From the NCBI GenBank assembly GCA_947499925.1, contig CANMQR010000050.1, forward strand, positions 1 through 5,945: a stretch of DNA of 5,945 nucleotides. Direction: 5' to 3'. A model generated the notes under the pieces. It was not told the DNA's origin and searched no databases. It saw nothing but the letters and a program-made list of their open reading frames with translations. This document shows positions 1 through 5,945 of this stretch, in pieces (the stretch's first letter is position 1; each line of letters starts with the position of its first letter). Position numbers and translations under genes: made by a program. This stretch comes from Neisseriaceae bacterium (GTDB taxonomy: Bacteria; Pseudomonadota; Gammaproteobacteria; Burkholderiales; UBA11063).

Positions 1-2
1 CA

Positions 3-137
3 CAAACTCCAGAATTAGTAAAAGCTTATGCTAAAAGACCTTGGCTTAATTCACATAAGTTAATCCCACAAAAGGTTCATCCATTAAAGCTACACCATCA
101 TCCGAAAAAGAAAACAGCACCATCTACTCAAAATTAA
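3..137 (+). CDS. C-terminal end of an unidentified protein (5' end outside the window)
   Basis: An open frame runs from the left edge for 44 codons to a TAA at 135-137. The visible tail begins QTPELVKAYAKRPWLNSHKL. Its last 20 or so residues are strongly basic and His/Lys/Pro-rich (KVHPLKLHHHPKKK, then TAPSTQN), which looks like a disordered, positively charged C-terminus and not a folded domain. The other two forward frames hit stops within 35 bases, which supports this frame. The gene converges on the PqqD-like gene, and the two stop codons share the palindrome TTAA. I do not recognise the family, and nothing visible links it to the sulfation cassette. The identity cannot be judged from this fragment. 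Confidence 0.6.
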   Translation, partial: QTPELVKAYAKRPWLNSHKLIPQKVHPLKLHHHPKKKTAPSTQN

Positions 138-541
138 TCTATAATTTTTAGTAGTCTACGCGCATATAATTGATGTAAATAAATTAGTACATCACTTTTA
201 CATTTAGCACGACTACAATCGTACTCACGCCTAAGATCATTAATTAAGTCCATAACACAAATAGGCTTATCTAAACGCGTCCAAATTACGTTGCCAGTAA
301 CATTCAAATTATGGTACTTACTTCTATCTAGATCTAGGACAACCAGCATATCTTCAAACTCAGTTTCAGCAGTATTGTCATCAATACGTTCTACTACTGA
401 ACCAATATGTATCACTGGTGGCAATGTTACTCGATAACCTTTTATTCCTGTTTTGGCAGTTGGGCGTGACATTGCACTATTAGGTTTTAGTTCGGCGTCT
501 TGCTCAATATCTTCAGCATCAATATTTTCGATTTGATCCAT
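134..541 (-). CDS. PqqD-like (RRE-type) protein with acidic N-terminal extension
   Basis: This 135-residue protein is the last gene of the cassette. Residues about 38-133 match the PqqD pattern: a proline-containing start (LPP, 40-42), LVVLDLDRSKYHNLN at about 66-80, G-x-x-IW at 83-87, then a helical part with a DLINDLRREYD-like helix and an LHQLYARRLL end. PqqD and its relatives bind the leader of a precursor peptide and present it to a modifying enzyme. PqqD-like partners also occur beside HPr-kinase-like proteins in the so-called HPr-rel-A gene systems. Residues 1 to about 37 are an extra tail, highly acidic at first (IENIDAEDIEQDAEL), then Ser/Thr/Lys-containing. Typical PqqD proteins are near 90-100 residues, so the tail is notable. 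The start is backed by a strong ribosome-binding site six bases upstream. No PQQ genes are nearby, so a role in PQQ synthesis is unlikely. The fold call is good; the peptide-binding role is inferred. Confidence 0.8.
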   Translation of the reverse strand: MDQIENIDAEDIEQDAELKPNSAMSRPTAKTGIKGYRVTLPPVIHIGSVVERIDDNTAETEFEDMLVVLDLDRSKYHNLNVTGNVIWTRLDKPICVMDLINDLRREYDCSRAKCKSDVLIYLHQLYARRLLKIID

Positions 542-547
542 CTAATT

Positions 548-553
548 TCTCCT
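548..553 (-). promoter_or_regulatory. Ribosome binding site of the PqqD-like gene
   Basis: On the minus strand AGGAGA stands six bases before the ATG at 541-539. It is the best Shine-Dalgarno match in the window and lies in the 22-base gap after the sulfotransferase stop. It fixes the start, so the acidic N-terminal extension is very probably translated. Confidence 0.75.
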
Positions 554-563
554 GTTTATTGTA

Positions 564-1427
564 TCAATATATAGGGTTACCCAAGCTATCTACATAAGCA
601 AAGCGTTCCATAACTTCTCTATGGGCATTAATCAATTTTCGTGCCTGAGTCATTGTTAAATGCTTGTGCCAACTTCCAGATTTACCTTCACGAAAGAAAC
701 TACTTGCAAATGCTGGTTTTTCTTTAAAGGCACCTGATTGTTCCTGAGACTTTAAAGTATCAAAGGTAGTATTTTTAACCGCATCCTCAATCGACCTAAG
801 ATCATGTGGCAAATGAGTAAATTTTGCTAATTTTGTAACACTCTCAACTGGCTTGTACAATAAATCTTCATAACGAAGCACTAATAATTTTTTATTGGTA
901 TCCATATCATGCGTCCAACTGTCTACATGATTACTCCAAGTACCCATTTTTTGTCTAAGCTGATCATTTAAACGTCTATTTGCATTAGCCAAATGCGCAT
1001 GAGGGAAACATAAACTCATAACAGATTCATCAATAGTAATTGAATTATGATTTGACAAAGATACTGCCACATCTAGTGGATTACGAATTATATACACTGC
1101 TCCAAAGGTTGCATTATCTGGGAATAATAGTTTATTATTTTGGTTTTTGCTCTGTGCATCATGAGTTTTTACATATAATAGCCGCCGCACCTTATTGGCA
1201 GTATCGTTATATAGGTCTGGGCGCATATTATCAATTTCGTCATGGGTAAATAAGGTCGACTTGTACAAAAAGCTTGTATCAAACCACTTTCTAGAACTTG
1301 AAATACCGTCAGTATTTAGAGCATTAATATCTATACTCTCCGATTCTTGTTTAAGACTAGTAATAATGGCTCTCGTCCATGTATTACCAGATTTTGGATA
1401 AGATGCTAACCAAACTATTTTACGCAT
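564..1427 (-). CDS. PAPS-dependent sulfotransferase (Sulfotransfer_1-type)
   Basis: This 287-residue cytoplasmic enzyme should transfer the sulfuryl group of PAPS to an acceptor hydroxyl or amine, leaving PAP. All hallmark motifs are present. The 5'-phosphosulfate loop YPKSGNTW is at residues 10-17. The KTHD motif is at 87-90, with His89 in the position of the family's catalytic base. The 3'-phosphate site YIIRNPLDVAVS is at 112-123, with Arg115 and Ser123. VLRYEDLL is at 183-190, and the C-terminal PAPS-binding REGKSGSW is at 246-253. The length is normal for the family and there is no signal peptide or membrane segment. The gene starts inside the end of the HPr-kinase-like gene (13-nt overlap), so the two are probably translationally coupled. 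The PAPS-making enzyme is encoded two genes upstream, which supports a dedicated sulfation pathway. The acceptor cannot be read from the sequence; the PqqD-like neighbour favours a peptide, but a polysaccharide, lipid or small molecule remains possible. Confidence 0.9.
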   Translation of the reverse strand: MRKIVWLASYPKSGNTWTRAIITSLKQESESIDINALNTDGISSSRKWFDTSFLYKSTLFTHDEIDNMRPDLYNDTANKVRRLLYVKTHDAQSKNQNNKLLFPDNATFGAVYIIRNPLDVAVSLSNHNSITIDESVMSLCFPHAHLANANRRLNDQLRQKMGTWSNHVDSWTHDMDTNKKLLVLRYEDLLYKPVESVTKLAKFTHLPHDLRSIEDAVKNTTFDTLKSQEQSGAFKEKPAFASSFFREGKSGSWHKHLTMTQARKLINAHREVMERFAYVDSLGNPIY

Positions 1428-2314
1428 GATTCAATATCCTCAATAATTTGTTTTGCGGTCTCAAGAGTTGGGGTATTTAAGCCAATATGTAAATCACGAA
1501 ATTTTAGATGCTTCGCCATTGTCGCACAAATTTTAAGATTTTGTTTCTCTTGATTTGACACTCTCAAAAATGGGTAACAGTATGTATTATTAATCAAACT
1601 ATTTAATTTAACAATACCATCTAGTGCTTCTATTTTGGTAGTTGCTTCGTTTCGTGAATTAAGTCTATAAATAACCCCATTTTCTAAGATACTGGATGCT
1701 GCATGAGTAAAAGGTGCTTCATAGCGAAAAAGATTATTTCTAACTTTGGCTAAATTAGTAAAGTCTACCGCAAGCCCCGTACAAGCATCTTCCATTAGTT
1801 GAAATGGTAGTAATGATGGTACAATACTTAGACTCCCTCCATAAGGATTAATAGCTATAAAGTCATCCCCAACAACTCCATAACCTAATGTTGCCAACCC
1901 TGCAGCAATAGTTGATTTAAAACTTGCCGACACTCCAAGTAATATGATTAATTGTTCCTTAACCATAATACCTGCCGCTCTAACTATAGTGAATCCACGA
2001 TAATATAATAAATAAGGTAAAATCATATCAATAAAAAAAGCTTTTACATCCTGATTGTCAGCATTAGGATGCATAATAACTGACACTTTTTTTCCATCTT
2101 CAACAAAAAAACTCACCAATTTATACACATGCAAAATCAATTTATCTGGTGCATAAAATGAATTTATACCCATTGGAGTATATTCTTCACTAGGCTCTGG
2201 AACCATGCCTTTAGCTATGGTAACATCTGGATTTGTTATATTTGCCACTACTTCCAAGCCAACAAATTCTATCTCTGATTTTATAATAAGTCCTGCTACT
2301 TTATAAAAATACAT
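1415..2314 (-). CDS. HPr-kinase-like P-loop protein with atypical Walker A
   Basis: This 299-residue protein resembles the HPr kinase/HprK-related family found in peptide-modification and exopolysaccharide loci. An N-terminal region of about 110 residues is followed by a kinase core. The core has a beta strand and P-loop LLGVSASFKSTIAAGL at about 125-140, then GYGVVGDDFIAI at about 144-155, whose GDD matches the family's acidic Walker B-like (S/G)DD motif. Next comes a hydrophobic strand-loop ending in VPSLLPFQL (165-173). Lys133, Ser134 and Thr135 are kept, but the Gly that precedes the Lys in a standard GxxxxGKS/T loop is Phe132 (codon TTT). Related enzymes phosphorylate Ser of HPr, or the C-terminal Ser of lasso peptides (paeninodin). 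No HPr or PTS gene is visible. It is the second gene of the cassette, 21 bases after the PAPS synthetase. Family membership is fairly clear; whether it is an active kinase and on what substrate is open. Confidence 0.75.
   Translation of the reverse strand: MYFYKVAGLIIKSEIEFVGLEVVANITNPDVTIAKGMVPEPSEEYTPMGINSFYAPDKLILHVYKLVSFFVEDGKKVSVIMHPNADNQDVKAFFIDMILPYLLYYRGFTIVRAAGIMVKEQLIILLGVSASFKSTIAAGLATLGYGVVGDDFIAINPYGGSLSIVPSLLPFQLMEDACTGLAVDFTNLAKVRNNLFRYEAPFTHAASSILENGVIYRLNSRNEATTKIEALDGIVKLNSLINNTYCYPFLRVSNQEKQNLKICATMAKHLKFRDLHIGLNTPTLETAKQIIEDIESCVK
1437..1442 (-). promoter_or_regulatory. Ribosome binding site of the sulfotransferase gene, inside the preceding gene
   Basis: On the minus strand TGAGGA lies nine bases before the sulfotransferase ATG (1427-1425) and within the last codons of the HPr-kinase-like gene. 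The upstream frame stops only 13 bases past that ATG, the arrangement expected for translational coupling. Confidence 0.55.
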
Positions 2315-2335
2315 AATATATCCATCTTAATTTAA

Positions 2336-4018
2336 TTAATTTCTTGATAAATAGCCTTGGCTTTCAATCTCGAGTAAAATTTGTTGCACTGATTGCGTAA
2401 CTGATAATTTAGACGTATCTAATATCACCTCTGGATTAGTTGGTATTTCGTAAGGATCGTCAATTCCAGTAAACCCTTTAAGTATGCCAAGTCGTGCTTT
2501 TTTATAAAGCCCCTTACGATCTCTTTGTTCACATACATTTATATCTGTCGAAATATAAACTTCAATAAATCCACCGTATTGCTCAATATTAGTACGAATT
2601 TGATTACGTGTGTTTTCATATGGCGCTATTGGTGCACAAATTGCTATTCCATGATGTTTGGTAATTTCTGATGCAACATAACCGATACGAAGGATATTTA
2701 GATCACGATGTTCTTTAGAAAAACCTAGTTCACTAGAAAGGTTTTTTCTAACAATATCCCCGTCAAGTAGCGTAACTGGTTTGTCACCACGCTCTAATAA
2801 TTTAACTAAAAGAGCATTTGCAATAGTTGATTTCCCAGCACCTGAAAGCCCTGTAAAAAACACGGTAAAGCCTTGTTTGTATTTTGGCGGATGAGTAGCC
2901 TTTAAAATCTGGATAACCTCCGGAAAAGAAAACCACTCAGGGATATCTAAATCATTTCTTAGACGTTTTCTAAATTCAGTACCTGAAATATCAAGCACCT
3001 TATCATTTACTTCTACTTCATCACTTGGTAAATACTGCGCTTTATTTTCAACATAGGATACCGCATTAAAATTAATTATTTCAATCCCAATTTCGTTCGC
3101 ATATTTCTCTACCAATTTCTGAGCACCGTATGGATCATAAAATGGTTGATTATTTGAATTATTCCCAGGCCCTGCATGATCTCGCCCAATTATAAAATGC
3201 GTTGCACCGTAGTTTTTACGGATTAGAGCGTGCCATAAAGCTTCGCGCGGCCCAGCCATTCGCATTGCTAAGGGCAATAAACTTAAATATGACGTTTGTT
3301 GAGGATATTTTTCAATAATTTTCTCATAGCAGCGAACACGGGTATAATGATCTATGTCACCTGGTTTTGTCATACCAACTACAGGGTGCAATAGCAAATT
3401 AGCCTTTGCCGACTTTGCTGCACGAAGTGTTAGTTCAAAATGGGCTCTATGCATTGGGTTTCTAGTTTGAAATGCAACTATTCTATCCCAACCTAATTTA
3501 GCAAAAAGTGCTTTTAATTCTTTTGGAGTATGCCTATGCTCAACATAGTCATAGTAAGTTGGCAGTTGTAAGCCCAATAATTTACCACCCAAATACCAAT
3601 TACCAGCAGTATTAAACAAGTAATCAACTGCTGGATGCTTTAAGTCAGTAGTTCCAAATACTAAATTAGCTTCTTTGGTTTTGTCTGGTTGAAATTTAGA
3701 TTCAATTTCTAATACAGCTAATGGAACACCTTCAATATCTCTAAGGACAATTTTATCTCCAACTGTAACGGTATTAGCAAAAACTTCATTTACATCTAGA
3801 GTTATTGGCATGGGCCATAATTCCCCAGATTTCAAGCGCATATTATTACATACAGACTCATATTCATTTTGGTTTAGAAAGCCATTAAGTGGATAAAATC
3901 CGCCATTTAATAATAGCTCTAGGTCACAAATTTGTCTATCAGTTAAATCCCAAGATTTGTAATCTATAAGATCAGATAATATCTTCTGCTGCAATATATC
4001 TGTTACCAATAATTCCAT
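2336..4018 (-). CDS. sat/cysC: Bifunctional sulfate adenylyltransferase / adenylylsulfate kinase (PAPS synthetase)
   Basis: This fusion makes PAPS in two steps: ATP plus sulfate gives APS, then APS plus ATP gives PAPS. Numbering from the ATG at 4018 (560 residues), residues 1 to about 155 form the PUA-like N-domain (CDLELLLNGGFYPLNGF near 31-47). About 160-375 is the ATP-sulfurylase core, with QTRNPMHRAH at 184-193 and GRDHAG at 278-283. About 384-560 is the APS kinase, with Walker A GLSGAGKST at 390-398, DGDIVR at 419-424, APIAPY at 462-467 and the lid segment KKARLGILKGFTGID at 506-520. Both active sites look intact. A GTG directly before the ATG (4021-4019) could equally be the start; neither has a clear Shine-Dalgarno. 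The gene heads the cassette and lies next to a PAPS-using sulfotransferase, not among cysteine-assimilation genes, so supply of PAPS for sulfation is the likely role. The recycling PAP phosphatase (CysQ) is not in the window. Confidence 0.95.
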   Translation of the reverse strand: MELLVTDILQQKILSDLIDYKSWDLTDRQICDLELLLNGGFYPLNGFLNQNEYESVCNNMRLKSGELWPMPITLDVNEVFANTVTVGDKIVLRDIEGVPLAVLEIESKFQPDKTKEANLVFGTTDLKHPAVDYLFNTAGNWYLGGKLLGLQLPTYYDYVEHRHTPKELKALFAKLGWDRIVAFQTRNPMHRAHFELTLRAAKSAKANLLLHPVVGMTKPGDIDHYTRVRCYEKIIEKYPQQTSYLSLLPLAMRMAGPREALWHALIRKNYGATHFIIGRDHAGPGNNSNNQPFYDPYGAQKLVEKYANEIGIEIINFNAVSYVENKAQYLPSDEVEVNDKVLDISGTEFRKRLRNDLDIPEWFSFPEVIQILKATHPPKYKQGFTVFFTGLSGAGKSTIANALLVKLLERGDKPVTLLDGDIVRKNLSSELGFSKEHRDLNILRIGYVASEITKHHGIAICAPIAPYENTRNQIRTNIEQYGGFIEVYISTDINVCEQRDRKGLYKKARLGILKGFTGIDDPYEIPTNPEVILDTSKLSVTQSVQQILLEIESQGYLSRN

Positions 4019-4049
4019 CACTTATTTTCTTTCTTCTATAAATAATGTT

Positions 4050-4055
4050 ATTATA
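4050..4055 (-). promoter_or_regulatory. Candidate -10 box for the sulfation cassette
   Basis: On the minus strand the consensus hexamer TATAAT sits about 32 bases before the ATG at 4018, in the short gap after the transglycosylase stop. The best -35 candidate is weak (TTCTTA, 15-base spacer, three of six matches). In such AT-rich DNA a chance match is possible. If real, transcription would start near 4043 and the cassette would not depend on readthrough from the upstream gene. Confidence 0.4.
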
Positions 4056-4077
4056 TCATAACTTTATATCTAAGAAC

Positions 4078-5361
4078 TTAACTACTAGTCTGGCTAGTTT
4101 TAATAGTAAGCGTCTCACCAACTGTCAGGCTATTACCTACTATATTATTTTGAGTTTTTATCTCATTTATATCTTCACCAAAATGCTTAGCAATTGAAAA
4201 TAGCGTATCTCCATTCGCAACAATATAATTAATAGTCAATGTTTCTGGAGGCGGTGCATTTAATTCAGTAATTAAATTATCCAATTCATTATTAGTCTTT
4301 TTAACATCTGCTGACTCTGTATTAGAATTACTTTCTTGGTTATTCAAATCTCCTGCTGCAGCTAGTGCTATTAGATCAACTTCATCATCATTTGAACTTT
4401 CAACACTTAATATAATTGGAGTTTCGTTAATCGGAGTTTGAAATTGATTTCTACCAATACCTGCTAGATAAACACCTTGATTTGATAAAGGTAGAACCAC
4501 ATGATCTTTACTACCAACAGTATAGTCAGTTGTCTTATATTGTGGATTTAGCTTATTAAAGGTTCCTTCATCTATACCAGCAAGATTTATCATTTGAGCT
4601 ATAGTCATCGATTTTGGAGAATTTACTACTGCAACAACAGGCTTATTTTCTACATCTTCTAGATTAACACCAAACTTACTTGGATTATCTATAATAGAAG
4701 CAAGTGCAATTAATTTAGGCACATAATTTTCAGTTTCGGAGCGTAAATTTAAACTAGCGTAATTAATATTCCCCGGTGTCTGACCTGAATTAACTATTTC
4801 TCGATACATATTACCTTCGCCCCAGTTATAAGCACCAATTGCAGGTTCCCATTGACCAAAAAGCTTGTGAAGATAATTAAGATAACTAAGCGCTGAATTA
4901 GTTGATTTTACAAGATCTTGACGTTCATCAATACTACTATTTTGTGCCATATTAAACCTGGTTCCAGTAGATGCTACAAACTGCCACATTCCATAAGCAT
5001 TTGAGGATGATTTGGCATTTGGATTAAATGTACTCTCAACTCCTGGTAAAAGAGCAATCTCACTGGGCATACCATTACGTTCAGTTTGGGTCAATATATA
5101 AAATATATATGGTTTAGCATTCGCTACAAGTCTTGCAAATGTTTTGGGACTTTTGGTGTATAAGCGCTCATAATATAAAACCAGTTTAGTCTCTTCATGA
5201 GATAGTTGAAATCCACGGCGCATACGAGCCCATATATCAGCGTCTTGACGCGTATTATAATTATTTATGAGCATTACATCAGGTGCGGGAGTTCCTTCAT
5301 CAGCTTCAACAGCTAATGGCACCGACATTAGCCCCAAAATTAAAAGAAACTTTTTATACAC
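4078..5361 (-). CDS. mltD: MltD-like membrane-associated lytic murein transglycosylase with LysM
   Basis: This 427-residue exported enzyme should cleave the MurNAc-GlcNAc bond of peptidoglycan, forming 1,6-anhydro ends. Residues 1-20 are a signal peptide: MYKK, a hydrophobic core, then a likely signal peptidase I site after VEA. There is no Cys lipobox, unlike the lipoprotein MltD of E. coli. The SLT domain spans about 85-225, with catalytic Glu109 in PGVESTFNP, the GMWQF motif at 124-128, AYNWGEGN at 177-184 and ENYVPKLIAL at 211-220. A linker with a degenerate repeat-like segment (about 248-291) and a low-complexity Asn/Glu/Ser stretch (about 320-365) leads to one clear LysM domain at about 377-421 (NGDTLFSIAKHFGEDINEI and following). 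The start is GTG: the frame is closed by a TAG eight codons upstream with no other start between, and GTG gives the intact signal peptide. GGAAAG nine bases upstream may serve as the ribosome site. It is probably housekeeping and unrelated to the cassette downstream. Confidence 0.92.
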   Translation of the reverse strand: MYKKFLLILGLMSVPLAVEADEGTPAPDVMLINNYNTRQDADIWARMRRGFQLSHEETKLVLYYERLYTKSPKTFARLVANAKPYIFYILTQTERNGMPSEIALLPGVESTFNPNAKSSSNAYGMWQFVASTGTRFNMAQNSSIDERQDLVKSTNSALSYLNYLHKLFGQWEPAIGAYNWGEGNMYREIVNSGQTPGNINYASLNLRSETENYVPKLIALASIIDNPSKFGVNLEDVENKPVVAVVNSPKSMTIAQMINLAGIDEGTFNKLNPQYKTTDYTVGSKDHVVLPLSNQGVYLAGIGRNQFQTPINETPIILSVESSNDDEVDLIALAAAGDLNNQESNSNTESADVKKTNNELDNLITELNAPPPETLTINYIVANGDTLFSIAKHFGEDINEIKTQNNIVGNSLTVGETLTIKTSQTSS

Positions 5362-5393
5362 TTTCCTAAACTTTCCGCAAAACTAAATACAAC

Positions 5394-5402
5394 TGGTATA
5401 AT
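5394..5402 (+). promoter_or_regulatory. Candidate extended -10 promoter of wrbA
   Basis: TGGTATAAT is a perfect extended -10 element (TG-N-TATAAT). The -35 at 17-base spacing (TCCGCA, 5374-5379) matches consensus at three of six positions, which an extended -10 can tolerate. The start would be near 5409, about 56 bases before the wrbA ATG. Confidence 0.5.
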
Positions 5403-5420
5403 AATGGATATTAATAGCCG

Positions 5421-5449
5421 ATTGTATCTCATTTAACATCTATTTGCAA
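5421..5449 (-). promoter_or_regulatory. Candidate sigma-70 promoter of the mltD-like gene
   Basis: On the minus strand TTGCAA (5449-5444) is followed after exactly 17 bases by TACAAT (5426-5421), matching the -35 consensus in four of six bases and the -10 in five of six with optimal spacing. Transcription would start near 5414 and leave a leader of about 50 bases before the GTG. Confidence 0.55.
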
Positions 5450-5461
5450 AGCTTTTTGTGA

Positions 5462-5945
<484 letters not shown>

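Noticed and set aside
134..541. True pqqD of pyrroloquinoline quinone synthesis
   Set aside because: No pqqA, B, C or E nearby, the protein is longer with an acidic tail, and its operon partners are sulfation and kinase-like genes.
1040..1401. Two overlapping + strand open frames of 68-69 codons
   Set aside because: They lie wholly antisense to the well-supported sulfotransferase gene, lack recognisable motifs, and look like chance frames.
134..2314. Lasso-peptide biosynthetic cluster (PqqD-like B1 plus HprK-like kinase)
   Set aside because: No transglutaminase-like B2 protease, asparagine-synthetase-like cyclase, precursor peptide or ABC exporter is present in the window; two shared tailoring families are not enough for the call.
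2336..4018. Part of the assimilatory sulfate reduction pathway for cysteine
   Set aside because: No PAPS/APS reductase, sulfite reductase or sulfate transporter is visible, and the enzyme is in an operon with a PAPS-using sulfotransferase. A shared role cannot be fully excluded.
138..4018. Mobile-element borders around the cassette
   Set aside because: I compared the two ends by eye and saw no direct or inverted repeats, integrase or transposase; base composition also looks similar to the flanks.
4022..4077. Intrinsic terminator after the mltD-like gene
   Set aside because: The gap is AT-rich but I found no GC-containing hairpin followed by a T run.

Overview
The window comes from an AT-rich Gram-negative bacterium. 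The partial flavoprotein at the right end reads like the WrbA-type quinone oxidoreductases of Betaproteobacteria (Neisseriales/Burkholderiales type), and an MltD-like murein transglycosylase with a signal peptide lies beside it. I therefore suggest a low-GC betaproteobacterium. That placement is inferred from protein resemblance, and no marker RNA gene is present.

Layout from left to right: (1) the last 44 codons of an unidentified + strand gene with a basic, His/Lys/Pro-rich tail. (2) A compact four-gene minus-strand cassette, read right to left: a bifunctional ATP sulfurylase/APS kinase, an HPr-kinase-like P-loop protein, a PAPS-dependent sulfotransferase, and a PqqD-like protein. Spacings are about 21 nt, a 13-nt overlap and 22 nt, so this is almost certainly one operon. 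A perfect -10 box lies just before it. (3) An MltD-like lytic transglycosylase gene, also on the minus strand. (4) A 103-nt divergent promoter region. (5) The first 160 codons of wrbA on the + strand.

The biological interest is the cassette. The first enzyme turns sulfate and ATP into APS and then PAPS, and the sulfotransferase would use PAPS to sulfate an acceptor. PqqD-like proteins are known as binders of precursor-peptide leaders (RRE fold), and HPr-kinase-like proteins are known as tailoring kinases, for example in the paeninodin lasso-peptide pathway. All four together suggest a self-contained sulfation/phosphorylation system acting on a peptide or a carrier-borne substrate. No precursor peptide, radical SAM enzyme, lasso cyclase, leader peptidase or exporter is visible, so the substrate is unknown. 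Two details stand out: the HPr-kinase-like protein has Phe where the P-loop normally has Gly before the Lys, and the PqqD-like protein has an acidic N-terminal extension of about 40 residues.

No stretch longer than 300 bases lacks a gene. I saw no tRNA, rRNA, CRISPR array, insertion sequence or convincing intrinsic terminator.
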